DNA of 64,000 nucleotides from Mesostigma viride (taxonomy: Eukaryota > Streptophyta > Mesostigmatophyceae > Mesostigmatales > Mesostigmataceae), in the NCBI GenBank assembly GCA_009746045.1, contig RPFO01000090.1:1265699-1329698 (forward strand), in the 5' to 3' direction. The notes below the pieces were generated by a model, which saw only the letters and a list, made by a program, of their open reading frames with translations, searched no databases and was not told where the DNA came from. Position numbers and translations under genes: made by a program. Positions 35,895 through 47,597 of this stretch are shown piece after piece. The first letter of the stretch is position 1. Each line of letters begins with the position of its first letter.

Positions 35895-38250
35895 AACCTA
35901 CGGGCGTCCATTGTGTCAGCGTACCGCTGTACCTCTGACGCATGCGACCCGAGCACCTCCACGGCTCGCTGACCGAACCACTCGACCACTTGCCGGGGAG
36001 TGTATGCAGGCGTGTCCACGACCGACGGCATAGGGTATAATGGCAACAACCTGCGCCGCTGCTCTGCCCCAGCAGGATTGTCGTGTTCCAGGGTGGAGCC
36101 GGTCCGAGCGGGAGCCATGCGAAAGGACTGAGGCAGCTGCCCCACAGTCTCACTTGGCTGCCCCACCTGAAACGACGGCGGTGCACGTGCTTGCTTCCCT
36201 CGCGCGCCAACTGCGTGGATGTCCAACGCCATCACGTCGGCTGGCCGCCAGAAGTCCTCGTCCCTGTATTGAACCTGCGATCCCCCATCCTCCCTTTCAC
36301 GTCCCCCCGCCTCGCCCGTCGGCTGAATGATGACCACCCCCGCGTCCACCTTCTTGTCCTCCACGCGTCCGCAAAGTGCACCCCCGGCGCTGGGCACTGC
36401 CCCGCGCCAGATGGGTGCGGACCGTTGCCGGGTGTGACTTCTTACACGCCTTGGGACAATCACGTTTGATGTGCCCATCCTGACCGCACAGGAAGCAGCC
36501 CGATTTGCGCGCATCCGTCCTACCCGTCTGTGAGGACGTGCCCCCCCCAGCTCGCGTCGGCGGAGCGGCAGCGTCCTTGTTGCTGCCAGCGGCGTTACCC
36601 TGGGTTGCATCATGCGATGAGGCGTTGCGAGACCCCCCTTGGTTCCTGCTAGCACCGTGGCCGCCTTGCGGGCGCGCTTGTCTTGTGGCAGACGACTCAC
36701 CCGACTTGGCCTTGGTCAGCGCGTCGACCTTGGCCTGCAGCTCGGCCACCACCGTGCTTACCGAGATCCGGCCTTGCGCGTGTCGTCGCATCATGGCCCT
36801 GACCTCAATGCACAGTGACCGCAATCGCCACGGCTGGCCGTTGGGCGGCGTGGGCAGCTCCATCTCCTTGGAGCCTAGCGCTTGCAGCCATTTCTGACAC
36901 GCCAGCTTTTCGGACCAGTCCTCCACTTCGCCGGCGAACTCCATCATGAGGCGCTCGTAAGATTGCTCCGGGGTTTCACCCTCGGCTATCTTGAAACTGC
37001 GCCACTCACGCTCTGCCTTGATGGTCTCCACCGGGTATTCCTGGCGAAGGAGGCCCCACAGTTCCTCGGCAGGGTCGACACCATACATGATGTTGTCACA
37101 GTCGGGCTGGCCACGCCCGTCGAAGCCGAACCACACGTCCGTGTGACGCGTGTACAGCGAGACCTCTCTCCACTGCTCCACCAGCCTAGCCACTCGCCTC
37201 AGGGTAAGGCCGTGAAAGAAGAAATGCATGTTGTTCATCACAAACTCATGCATTACAGCGCCTTGCGTAGTCATGTATTGCAGATCAATCCATGACTTGT
37301 ACGCGTTGTAGGCCTGCGCCAGCGTGGCCAGATTGCCGGTTGTGGAGAACTTCTCGCGCATGTCCACCCGTGGTAGGGTGGGCATCTTCGCGCCTTCCGG
37401 TATGAGGCGCACCCTTTGCGGGTACTGCACCCCATCGGCATCCTCCGGCGGTCGCTGAGCTGCGCGTCCCTGCGCCAGCGTGCTTGGGCGTGCTGCCTCC
37501 CGTACTCGGAAAGCCAGCGGCGTGGTTATGTCCTCCATGGGCGGAATGCGCCCGATTGGCACACTTGACCACCGTGCAGTCGACCCGCCGGTCAGCGCCC
37601 CACCGCCTCGCCCAAACGGAATTGAGACCCCGCCTGGCAGCATGCGTCCTGGTGCACCCCTGCGTGGGTCCATCGCGCGCGCCAGCCCTGCCCCGTTCTC
37701 CTCGATCGTGCAATCCGTCTCGCGCTTGATCGAAAGGCAGGCGCCTGGGCGCCAGCGTATACTCGCCCCGTGGCTGACCATCCGCCTCACCAAGCAAGTC
37801 GTGCTGGGTTAGCGACCCAGCCAAAACCCCCGGTTCCATCGGAGCCCTTCCCGCCGCATTACCTGAGGTTGGCGGCTGGTCCCGCTCCCTCGGCTCCGCG
37901 GCAACACCACTTGGGCCCGGCATCGTTGCCTGCCCGTCCCATGGTGTGGACTGCAGATGACGACCCTCTACGGCCACCAATCTGTCGGTCACTTCCCGCA
38001 TCTGCAGCGCCAGTTGCTGCTGCAACTGAAGCGACTGTTGCTGCATCTGCGCTTGCATCTGCGCGAACAGCGCCACCATACTCAGCGGCGCTTCTTGGTC
38101 GCGACTCTCACCCACTGCGGGTACGGCGGGAGGAATCCCGCCATTCGACCCCGGAGCGGGCGTGTCGGCATCTGCTCTATTTGCATCCGCCATGGCTCGA
38201 GTCTGCGCTCGCGTCAGTGGCATGCACCAGCTGACCGATGGGCAAAACAA
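35895..38250 (-). pseudogene. Gypsy gag, frameshifted
   Basis: Three minus-strand frames make one gag. 38250-37700: start MPLTRAQTRAMADANRA near 38220 and a Gln-rich coiled coil. 37793-36297: capsid-like region and a CCHC zinc knuckle CFLCGQDGHIKRDC near 36495. 36400-35895: post-knuckle spacer that runs into the CACTA element. At least two frameshifts separate them. Gag packages the element RNA (family knowledge). The knuckle is complete, but the shifts suggest this copy depends on others. Confidence 0.8.
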
Positions 38251-38522
38251 GAACCAACAAGCCTAGGTTTCGCTGAGATCGAAGAAGCAACAACCAAAGG
38301 CTTTATAACAGGCGTCAAGGATAACGACTCGACTAGCCTGCCAGAAAAAGACAAGAGCCAGCAAATTCTGGCTAGTTCTATTTTCTTAAAATCTGTCTCA
38401 AGACACTTCCTTTACAAACTGTCAGCCAGGCCGTTCCCTGTACTGCTGATGGTTGATAAACACTAAAGCCAACGTCTTGGCTTCGAACAGAAGGAAGCAG
38501 ACTACCGGGTAGTCTCTTCGAG
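38251..38522 (-). other. Gypsy 5' leader
   Basis: Untranslated stretch between the 5' LTR and gag, where a primer-binding site is expected. I did not identify the tRNA match. Confidence 0.5.
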
Positions 38523-40486
38523 TAAAGAAAGGAGGGCTCTCAGCCGAGGACAAGGAACTGTCCCTCGTGCCTGATTAATTAATTAATTAAACTCGTGCTC
38601 CCGCTGGGGAGTCACGGAGCACCGAAGTGCTTTTAATCCCTGTGTGTGCACTGCAGGAGAAAGGGCAGAGACCCCCAGTCTCCTTCATGCCAAAGGCATG
38701 CCACAGCTGCAATCGGGCGCGGCTAGCTAAAAGGACAGGCTAACGATCCGGCAAACTGTGGGTGCAATAAGACCCATGTGAGCATATCATAGCAAGGAGC
38801 GTGGGCAAGTAATCTGAGCATAGCCAGGGCGTAGCATGGCTGTACTAGGACTAGGCTAAGGCTATGGCTGGTTGTGTACCGTGCGTTGGCGGCACGTGAC
38901 TAGGTGTGTTGGCACAGCTAGGCAACATTCTAGGCATGGCTGCCTTAGCGGCAGTGACGCCAATTGTTACAAGCTAGGGCTAGCTATTCTAGCCCGCTGG
39001 GGGCGTCCACATCTTGTGGTTGATCATCAGGTCCCCGCCCCTCCAGTACACCTTGGGCTTCTGGGGGTCCTGCTTATGGCGGAGGTATTCCGGCCACAGG
39101 TCGCGTCGCTGCTGTTGCTGAGCGGGGGTGAGGTCGTCATCCAGCGTCCAGGTGAGGTCGTGCAACCGCTTGCGACGAGAGAGGAACCGCTGCTTATCCT
39201 CAGGGGAGGGGAGTAGGACTGGTGGGGGGGCCGCCTTGTCCCGTGAGTGGGGAAGGCGGTGGCACCCGCGCAGTTCTACCTCACCTACTACCAGGCCCAT
39301 GAGGGTAAGAAGCTGGTTCTTGAGCTCGTCAGCAAGAGAGGTTGACGTGCCTGATGACCACCTTATTGCCTCCCCTGCTGTAGAATACTGCTTTCACAAC
39401 ACACACTTTGCACAGTCTGATGATGAAGCCGCACATGCGGAATTTATTGAGAAAGTTAATACAATTACAACATGTTGATAGTCTCAATATCGATGCACTC
39501 CATGCTCACGAGCCCGCAGTTAGGCAGCGCTCCATGACATGCTACTGGCCTTGCTCCCAAGGAAAGGGAGAAACACGAAGGCCACTAACGAGAGACTCGA
39601 AGAGACTACACGCTACGTGAGAGTCCTCTTCGACTATGAACCAAACCATTCGTCATGCCACACGCATGACACACGCCACACTTGTCAGTCCAGCCAGGAA
39701 TGCCATTGCAAGATAGTTTGGCAAACTATCTTGCTGCCTGAACCATGCAAATAGAAACTGCATTCCAGTTGCCGTCCTGGCTTTCTACCACACATGCCAA
39801 CGAAAGCAGGAAGGCATCCCGACAAATCTACATTGCTACCCTGTTGCCGATCTCATCTCCTAGAGGCTCCGGCATTTCTGTCCCTGGGAATGTCCGGCAT
39901 TGAGTCACGACCACCAAGGTCGAAGCATAATATCCTTCAAACAATCTGCACGCTCACACCTTGCGTGTGAGTGGCCCAGCAAACATTGCTTCTAATCTTT
40001 CCTTTCTAGAAGAAATCCCTTTGTAGGGCTGCCAGCGATTTCGCATTCATTCCACCGATCTGGCTCCGCACCGCAAATTGTCCTTTTCCATTTTCTGTCC
40101 AGTCCCCATAACGTTGACCCGCTATTCTACACCACAAAGACACCTGGCCTGTCAATAGCCTCGGCGCTGTTGAAGTCCAGCAGTCCAGCTCCAGCTCCAG
40201 CTCCAGCTCCAGCTCCAGCTCCAGCTGTCCAATAACTCGCGTATGATCCTCTCGACGCTGCGCACTTGTGCTGCCGTCCGCTGAAGTACGTCTGTGCTGC
40301 GCGCCCAGCCGTGCCTGGCCCGGCGCGCGCGCACGTGCACTTTCGTCCGCTCTTATGCTGTAAGTGCTAGTGTCCCCCCCCCGGTCACTAGCCTTTGTCG
40401 AAAATGCGCAGAAAACAAATTCCTTGCGCACGTCACCGGTCTTGTGCATAGTGGGCGCCCGGATGACACAGCTCGCGTCCGTGACA
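38523..40486 (-). repeat. 5' LTR of the gypsy element, split by a LINE
   Basis: Matches the 3' LTR at 38523-38575 and 39346-40486. Between these lies a LINE fragment bounded by CGTGCCTGAT at 38566-38575 and 39346-39355. An extra short palindromic insertion at about 39705-39722 (CAAGATAGTTTGG beside CCAAACTATCTTG) is absent from the other LTR. Confidence 0.88.
38576..39345 (-). mobile_element. LINE fragment with ORF1 C-terminus
   Basis: A (TTAA)n tail on the left, 3' UTR, then a minus-strand frame (39300-38989) encoding a LINE ORF1 C-terminal domain: LDDDLTPAQQQQRRDLWPEY and KVYWRGGDLMINHKMWTPP, the L1 ORF1/Transposase_22-type ending. It is 5'-truncated with a perfect 10-bp target-site duplication. 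A homologous ORF1 end is found at 56270-56445. Confidence 0.85.
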
Positions 40487-41012
40487 CAACTCAGACGAGC
40501 CCCTGAACTCCGTGACACAGGGCCGTACATGAAATGTGACAGGGTCAGTGGGGAGGACCTGCTTATACCGTGGCCTTGTACATGCCCGCCTACTACAGGC
40601 ACTATACCAGCGGATGCCTAGCATTTTTAGTCAATGATGTACATGTGTGCCTATGATGAGCCACACCCCAGATGATGCCTAGCTTTATGTAGTTAAGCTG
40701 TGCCCATGCAGAGAGCTGCTCTCTGCTGAGATGCCACGCTCTAGCTTTTGTATAGCTATACTGATCTTCCCCACCTATGACGGGCTCCCCTTAGCTGGGA
40801 GTTGCCCGAGACTCTGGGTGGTGCAGGTGCCCTAGTGCACCTAGAGCAAGTGTTGTTTACATTTCCGCCCTTGCAGGAAGTAGCTTAGAATGTACTATAT
40901 GCCATATGCGCCTTCTCAAGGGCTATGTGCTACAGATACGAGCCCAACGTAGTTATGTTCCTAATTAATTAATTAATTAATTATTTAATTAATTAATTAA
41001 TTAATTAATTAA
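40487..41012 (+). mobile_element. LINE 3' UTR and tail
   Basis: Bases about 40640-40960 match 56520-56880 (shared blocks such as GTGCACCTAGAGCAAGTGTT and CTTGCAGGAAGTAGC). They end in a (TTAA)n tail at 40962-41012, so this is a 3' end of the ORF1-bearing LINE family. Confidence 0.8.
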
Positions 41013-41510
41013 TAGAGCGTCCCAGAGGACATGAGAATCAAAAGCCTTGATGAAGTCGACGAAGATCAGGATGGCGGGAAACTCACCAGGTTGCAGGAGA
41101 GCGATTTCCTCGAAGAGGCGGCACGCGACGAAGATGGCCATGATGGTGTTGCGCCCAGGACGAAAGCCCATTTGACTTTCCCCTAGGTGACGGTCGAGAG
41201 CAGAACAAAGGCGGTTGAGGATCATGCGCATGAACAACTTGAGTGCGGCGCTCTGGATGCAAACTCCTCGGTAGTTGGCGGGGTCATCAGGGGAACCTTT
41301 GTTTTTGTACAGCATAATACGGTAGCTGTGCTGCCACTCAGGAATCGGCGTCGCGTCGGCAAGCAGGATCCGGTTGCAGACGTCAAGCAGGAACCCCGTG
41401 AGCGCTGTCAGCTTAAACACCGGGGCGGGGAGCTGGTCAGGGCCAACAGCGGCGTAGAAGCGGAGTACGTTGCCCCCCATGTCGTCTACTAGCTGTTCCT
41501 TGAAAGTACG
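41013..41510 (-). pseudogene. LINE reverse-transcriptase fragment
   Basis: The minus-strand frame encodes the N-terminal half of a non-LTR RT: AAVGPDQLPAPVFKLTAL, YRIMLYKNKGSPDDPANYRG, ESQMGFRPGRNTIMAIF, AILIFVDFIKAFDS. The catalytic YADD half is missing at the (TTAA)n junction. Nearly identical residues occur at 51670-52210 on +. Confidence 0.85.
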
Positions 41511-41523
41511 GACCCGTGAGGGA

Positions 41524-41830
41524 TTACGTCTTGCAAGGGTAGGCCCATGCAGTCCTAGCTGCAGGTGACTGAGGTGAGTAGGTGCCTCCCAGGCTGGGCA
41601 GCTCGAATACCTGCGCTAGGGCCACGGGCCGTGTCAATCTGGTTGGTGCGGGCCAGGTGCCCGGCCAGCTGTTGTGTAGCCTACGTTGCTTGTCAGATGC
41701 TGGGATGGCCACTGATAAGCGGCATACCTAAATACATATCTTCTCTCCGAATATGAATAGTGCTCATAGCCAATACGAAAGATATTACGTAGTAGCATCC
41801 ATCCCAGTTTGAATACCGCATGATTCACTT
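41524..41830 (-). pseudogene. LINE ORF2 C-terminal scrap
   Basis: Minus-strand LAGHLARTNQIDTAR and QPGRHLLTS match the tail domain of the LINE family, with stops in frame. Confidence 0.6.
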
Positions 41831-42090
41831 CTTTGGACTGCCATGCAGAACACGACGCGGTGGCAGAAGATTGTCAAGGCTCACACGCCTGACCCTGTGC
41901 ATGGGCAAGCCACCTCCCCCCAAGAGGAGGCGTTTTGATGAGTAGGGTAGTTAGGATTTTTCTAGACTAGGTAGATTAGCGTTAGGTTAGTTAGATTACG
42001 CGGCTCTCTCCACTCCACCATCCATCACGGAATATGTGCTACATGATCTCCCAACGGAGGCATGTTATAATTTAATTTAATTTAATTTAA
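41831..42090 (+). mobile_element. LINE 3' end with (TTTAA)n tail
   Basis: On +: TRWQKIVKAHTPDPVHGQ, then a 3' UTR ending ATGTGCTACATGATCTCC, GGAGGCATGTTATAA and four TTTAA units. It is the clean reference for this family's 3' terminus. Confidence 0.75.
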
Positions 42091-42600
42091 TCCTGGTAAT
42101 GTCCTTAGGGATGTCCTTAAGGCCAGGCAAGACGTGGCGCCGGCCTGGCTGGCCAACCCGCATGGCGGGGGCCGGCCAGGCCAAGGGCGGTGTCCACCTA
42201 CCTAGGGCTGGTTCGTGCAAGATGTCCAGCAAAAGTTATCCTTAGTACGCTGTCTATACTGATCTCGCATGATTCATGCGAGATCATGCGGGGCATTTCA
42301 AATGCGGGGCATGCAAAATTATACAAAGATTCAAGCGACTTGTGGGTGGAAAATCCGACATTCAAAACCTGCCGAAGCATCCGGGTGACCGTGCCGTCCA
42401 GTCGCGCGTTCATGGGCTCCGTGAGCGTCCCGGCCTCAGCCCCATACGTGAGCACCGTGAGGACCAGGACCTTGAAAAGCATGCGCTTACGGGCGATTTG
42501 GTCACTGCCAACACCCGCTTTCCACATAGTCCAGATGCTTTGGTCACACACACCTCGCCAACTGGCACTGAACGCTGCATGCATCGCCTAATAATGTTGT
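42091..42600 (-). pseudogene. LINE ORF2 C-terminal fragment
   Basis: The minus frame encodes LTVLTYGAEAGTLTEPMNAR, LDGTVTRMLRQVLNVGFS, then HLARTSPR. Truncated and frameshifted. Confidence 0.75.
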
Positions 42601-42639
42601 AATGCGCAAGCGTCATCAAGGATCTGTACTAGCTGCTCG

Positions 42640-43609
42640 CTCGCACTGTGATCCCCGTGGTGCGCTCCGATCATCGCATCGTCACCGCCCGCATCCGCCT
42701 GCGATTCCCCTCGCCCTTTCGTAAGCACGTGGCACCACCTGATTTGCGCACACTTCAGTTGCTTGAGAAATCTGACGACGCTCTGGAGGACTTCCCTGAA
42801 AAACGCGCCCACAATTAAGCGCGCGGCAGAGGCGTTCGTCGACGCGCTGGACATCCCGGCCAGCCACGCCCAGCTGTTCGCTGCCGGCCCGGCATCGGCC
42901 CTTCGGCACCTCGCTGACAAGCTGCCCGCGGCCGGGGCCCTGCTGCCCCCCCGCCGCCCGCCCCGCTTGAATCACCAGCCTGCACTGGCTCCCCACCGTC
43001 ATCCAGGCCCGGCAAGCCCTGCGCGACAACAGCGACCCCGCCCGCTACGCCCGCCTCAAAGCCGATTACCACTCGGCCATCCGGCAGGCGACTATGCAAG
43101 GAGCAGGAGGACCTTCATGTCCGCGAGTACTTCGCCCACCTCAAGGACCAGCACGGCAAGTACGCCAGTGGACACGCCTGCGTCACGCCCAACGGCCCGC
43201 CGGCGGCGCGCAGCCGGCGCCGCGGACGCTCTCTGGCTCACCGCAGCAGCAGCTCGACCAGTGGTATTCCTCCCAGTCCCGGCTGCATGCTCGGCGCCCC
43301 CCCGCCGCCTCCGCCGCTTGGCCCTCTGGCGGCCGCACGTCTGGCAGTAGCGCCTGCAGACGTCCCTGCGCCGCCCACGCCGCCCGCCGCTGCATGCATG
43401 AGCAGGACTACACGTACCCAGCCCTGACGGAACCCCTGCCGGCCGACCCCAACGAGCTCCCGCCGTTCACCGAGCTCGAGCTGAGCACCGCCGCCAAGCA
43501 ACTCCACTTCTACGCCGCCGTTGGACCCAGGTGACCAGCTCCCAGCCCCGGTGATTAAGCTGACGGCGCTCACGGGGTTCCTGCTTGACGTCTGCAACCG
43601 GATCCTGAA
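42640..43609 (+). pseudogene. LINE ORF2, endonuclease end to RT start (piece 1 of 3)
   Basis: On +, SDHRIVTARIRLRFPSPF matches the C-terminal SDH motif of apurinic-type LINE endonucleases. Linker sequence in shifting frames follows, then LSTAAKQLHFYAAVGP and DQLPAPVIKLTALTGFLLD. The gene is cut by the 8-kb element at 43610 and continues at 51667. Confidence 0.75.
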
Positions 43610-44202
43610 CAACGGTCCGTGCCCCGCCAAAAACGACCATCTTATTCCGTCACCAAATTGGCGCGAGATCCCGAAAATCTGGTGGGTGGGAAGGTGACGA
43701 CGAGGCAAAAAGTCACGCAGCACCCATGGCGGCCGTGAAAATATCCTAGCGACCGTCCTGAGAACACATTACGGACAGCGAATTCATTTTGAGCCTTCAT
43801 AACTCATCTACTTCACGTAGATTTTTTTTTTAAATTTTTTATCCTATAAAGAAATCGGCCCATTTTTTCAGGAAAACAGAAAAAGGGCGGGCATTTTCGC
43901 GAGGTCGGGTCAGGTCCGCTGCATTTTGCAGTGGACCCCCAAAAAGTCACTCCGGAAACTTATCGAAAAGGGCGACAGTGCAGTACGAGGTAAGCCGCTC
44001 CCTCGATTGTATGACTAATTCAAAAATTTTTGACCGAAATTTTTTTTAAAAAAACGACTGCCATTGTAAATGCTGCGCTACCGCAAATTATGTTGTTGCT
44101 GGGAGGTGCTTGCGGGAGCGGTAATAGTGCACTAACGTAAAAATATGCCACTGTTTGGTGGTTTCTTCGAATTTGGTCGTTCCACGTTCTCAGGCCGTTT
44201 AA

Positions 44203-44951
44203 ATGGCTCCCAGAGCACATCCCTCGCTACTCTCGTGCCCAAGGTGCGATGAGCGCCTGCACGCGTCGCTCAACTACGTCTGTGATTCCTGCGGCACAGA
44301 CGCGAGCTGCATGCATGGCTGCATGCATGGAGTCGACACAAGAGAGTGGTACGCACACGTCCAGAACCGCATTTACAGCTTAGTAGTGAAGCCCACACCT
44401 TTCGCCAACAAGTTTTTCAGCGTGTCTCCTTTAATCCTGAGCCGATTGAGCGCACCATGTTTACAAATTACGGGCGCCTAATAGAAAACTGGAGCCGCGA
44501 GCGTGAGGATGACCAGGCAGCGCCAAAGAAGCGTAAAGTGCGCCTCTTGATGCTTCCTCGAGACATTCAAGATCTCCTCAAGCAGGCTGTGCCTGGGGAG
44601 AATAAATGGGAGGGAGCAGTGTTGTTTTCAGCTGGCAGTGTAGGTGTTGTGGCCCCTCCCATGAAGCTTGTTTGGACTCAATCTCCCCACGAGGGCATCA
44701 CCAAGTTGACAGTTCACTTCAGCTGGGTCGTGGTAAACCCAATGGGGAGTGTGAATGTGGCTAGGGATCATCAATTCAACGAGCTTGCTGCCAACGGGTT
44801 GGGGGGGAGGAACACGGTAGAAGGGGTGAGGAATTTTGTCCATGCAGCGTGTGGCTGCCTCGCGTGCCTTAGACAGGAGCACAGCCTTAACTGCTCAGTG
44901 CCAGCCATCCCACAAGCCACGCGCGATGCAGCCATGCAATGCAGCTTTTGA
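44203..44951 (+). pseudogene. Unassigned protein with CxxC zinc ribbon (8-kb element)
   Basis: Two overlapping + frames joined by an apparent one-base slip in a T5 run near 44415. The N-terminus has paired CxxC motifs (CPRCDERLHASLNYVCDSCG), then FNPEPIERTMFTNYGRLIE, a basic KKRKVR cluster and a globular region ending AACGCLACLRQEHSLNC. I do not recognise the family. A DNA-binding accessory role in the transposon is only a guess from the zinc ligands and the neighbours. Confidence 0.45.
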
Positions 44952-44958
44952 ATAACCC

Positions 44959-45297
44959 ATGCACCTCCTGCCTCATGCAGCACCAATGAACTGGCGTGCT
45001 GACTTGCTTGGCAATGAGGGTAGCGCTAGCGGGAGTGAGGAGGAGGAGGCTCGCCCTGTCACACGTGCACGTGCTCGGCGTGCTGCTGCACCTAGGCTGC
45101 CTCGCCGTGTCACTGCTCGTGATGTGCACATCACAGGCCCGCTGGGGGGGAGGGTGAACACATTGAGCGACGTGGAGCTGGCCCAGATCACCCCTGCCTT
45201 CCAGCGGTTTAGAGAGGCACTGCTGGTAAACAACCTCGGTCACTGGGCCAACAACATCGACTGGTGCCTTCTCCGCCAAGTCAACTATCGTCCTTGA
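44959..45297 (+). CDS. Small Arg-rich unassigned protein
   Basis: 112 codons. An acidic SGSEEEEA stretch, an Arg/Ala-rich stretch (TRARARRAAAPRLPRR), then a globular DVELAQITPAFQRFREALL region. It lies 8 nt after the previous frame. No family recognised; it may be a continuation exon of that protein. Confidence 0.4.
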   Translation: MHLLPHAAPMNWRADLLGNEGSASGSEEEEARPVTRARARRAAAPRLPRRVTARDVHITGPLGGRVNTLSDVELAQITPAFQRFREALLVNNLGHWANNIDWCLLRQVNYRP

Positions 45298-45599
45298 GCA
45301 CTCCCCAGTTCAGTTGTGGCAGGTATGGACCTTGCCTTTAATCGTGCATGCCTGGTACTTGTGTTGCTGCTTGTGTGATGACGCGGCATTTTAATGTGCA
45401 TGCAGAGCATGAAGCAAGGCTCGGGAAATCATGACAACCGCCACCATGCCAGGGGCTCAGCTGGGAGGTTTAGGCCAACTCAGGTGTCCACTGTCACGCC
45501 TGTCAGCACTTCGCAGACACGCAGCACGGAACCAAGACTTGTTCAGTCGCTTAGAAGGCAGCTCAAGTCAGCACTGCATGATGTCAGCCTTGGCAATTA

Positions 45600-45840
45600 A
45601 GAAAAAGCGAAGAAACATTCCGAAAAGGGCTATCTTTGGAAGAATAGAAAAAAGAGCAGTTACTGTAGTGGGAGATCCTTGACTTTCTCGTTGTAAGCGA
45701 GATACTCTACCAACTGAGTTAATTGCCCAATTTTATTTTTCTTTCTTAGCTATCTTTTTTCTAATTCTGTATCTATGTGGGAGCATTCGTCAAAAAAAAA
45801 AAAAAAGATTTAAGGATCGTGAGACTAAGTTGACAGCAAA
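45600..45840 (-). other. Probable organelle-derived (plastid-like) insertion
   Basis: AT-rich stretch unlike its GC-rich neighbours, containing a tRNA-Val remnant (next entry), an ATTTTATTTTTC-type flank and an A16 run. Confidence 0.5.
45676..45728 (-). pseudogene. trnV-UAC: Truncated plastid-like trnV-UAC
   Basis: The minus strand reads GGGCAATTAACTCAGTTGG, then TAGAGT, a TCTCG/CGAGA anticodon stem with loop CTTACAA (anticodon UAC, 45693-45695) and AAGTC. D-arm and anticodon arm are complete, but the T-arm is lost after AAGG and the 3' acceptor strand is missing. It resembles plastid tRNA-Val genes. Not functional. Confidence 0.65.
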
Positions 45841-45915
45841 AGTAGCAGAGCTGGAGGATGAACTCAACAAGAAGCTAGAAGACTAGAAGGATGGGAGTGT
45901 TTCTTCAGTCCGCTC

Positions 45916-46212
45916 ATGGCTGGAGGGGCCGTGCCAAACCAGCATCACTTAGGGTGGGCAGGAAGGGCACTGAAGGCTGGGTATCAGCCCCCAATTGCAA
46001 GGAAGGCAGACTTGTTGCCACAGGACGATGCTAGGCGGGCACGTTTGCTGTCAAGCGATGTTGCTGAGTTTCTGCAGCAGAGGTATGGGGAGGCAGAGTC
46101 GCTTAAGGTGGATGCACTGGTAGCATTTCACAAAGCCTATACCCCGATATGTCCTCACAAGTCGTGCACGCTGCTGGCATCGACAAGGCAGCCTGTTGCA
46201 GAACAGGCTTAA
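45916..46212 (+). pseudogene. Unassigned frame in 8-kb element
   Basis: 98 codons including HHLGWAGRALKAGYQPPIAR and SSDVAEFLQQRYGEAESL, probably an exon or broken part of the element's transposase gene. No recognised domain. Confidence 0.4.
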
Positions 46213-47597
46213 TTCGCCAAGGTCGGAGAGCATGCACTGGAATGCTGAGCTACTAAGCTAGTTCACTTGCAAGGCAGGCTACAGCTAGGGAGGCGTGACT
46301 ACTACCATGCAGCTTGCCAGGATGTCCTTGTCTCACACCTACGACGAGGAGGACTGAGGGGGTCTGGGTACCGGTGAAAGTCATGGGCGTTGAGATGCCC
46401 ATGCTGCCTATAGTATTTATGAGTTGGAGAAGCTGCGGCAGTCCATGCACGATCATCCCAGCACAAGTAGAGCAGCGTGATGATGGCCTATTTGTGAGCA
46501 GGTCACTGCATCATGCCCTGGAGAAGGAGATCACCCACCTTGAGAACAAGTTTGGCAATGTCCTGCATGAGGATGGCGTCTTGATACAGGTCATGGCAGA
46601 TGCAGCCTCACTCTCTCGCAGCCAGAAGTATGTCTCCATGGTCATCCATGTGTTGCCTGCAGACCTGGAGCTGGCAAGGGGGTGTCCGATGTCATCCCCC
46701 ACCGACCTGCACTCCATGGTCATGTATGTGGGCTCTGATAGCAACCATGGTGCGCTAAAGGCCCAGTGCTATGCTAGGCTCATCCGAGAGTATGGGGAGG
46801 TCCTTGAAGCGGAGGGGGTGCACTTAGGTGATGGGAGGCGCGTGCCGGTTGTCATGCAGGATGCTCGGGGGGGGGGACAACTGGCATATGTGAATGCAGC
46901 TAGAGAGAGGGCAAGCAGGATGCTCACACCATGCAGTACCCTTGCAACAAGTGCACATGCCCCAAGGCCAAGTTCGGTGACCTGGAGGCATCCAAGCACT
47001 TCTCACCCCGCACTGTGCAGCTGGCGAGCTATATAGGGAGCTAGCCCACGATGTGCAGGTTGATCCCACTGCCCCTTTCAAGTGCCCCAGCCCTCACTGC
47101 GGCAAGGTTTTCCATACCCAGGCAGAGCTCAGAGCCACAGAGCCAAGGAACGAGAGCAAGGCAGGGCAGCATGCCCGGGACCACTTTGGCCAGAAGTGGG
47201 GCTGCACCCCTCTCCTCCCCGTTGAGCACTGTAAACACCCAACCTGTCTTCTTCACTGCCTTCTCAATAATGTATGTGCACTCCTGGACAGGACCATCAT
47301 GGCATGGATGCATAAGGGCGAGGAGGCAGAAATGCTGAAGGTGTTGCATGATGAGATGGGCGTGTTTATTAAGGAGAAGTATGTGAAAGCACCATCTAAG
47401 AATGCCAGTGCTAAGGCAGTTGAGAAGCCGCATGTCATTGGAAGGGAGGCTGAGACCTTGCTGGACAAATTCCATCTGTGTGTGAACATTGTTTGCCAGC
47501 ACAACGCTGATGAGGATGCAGAGTCGCATATCTGGACAGGGAGGAGCTGACCAGGGTGTGGCAGGGTTTGAAGGATGTCTGGTCATAATCCACTCAC

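Larger units (their letters stand above)
20391..40486 (-). mobile_element. Gypsy (Ty3) LTR retrotransposon with C5 methyltransferase and PHD finger
   Basis: Minus-strand element: 5' LTR (40486-38523), gag (38250-35895), protease, methyltransferase, RT, RNase H, integrase, PHD finger, 3' LTR (21556-20391). It is interrupted by a LINE (38576-39345) and a CACTA transposon (27269-35894). Net length is about 10.7 kb. LTRs start TGTCACGG and differ by about a dozen substitutions plus one small indel by eye (about 1%), which indicates recent insertion. No 5-bp target-site duplication was found; the low-side flank is a 141-bp repeat instead. Confidence 0.9.

Noticed and set aside
45676-45728. Functional tRNA-Val gene
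   Set aside because: The T-arm and 3' acceptor strand are missing, so it is only a remnant.
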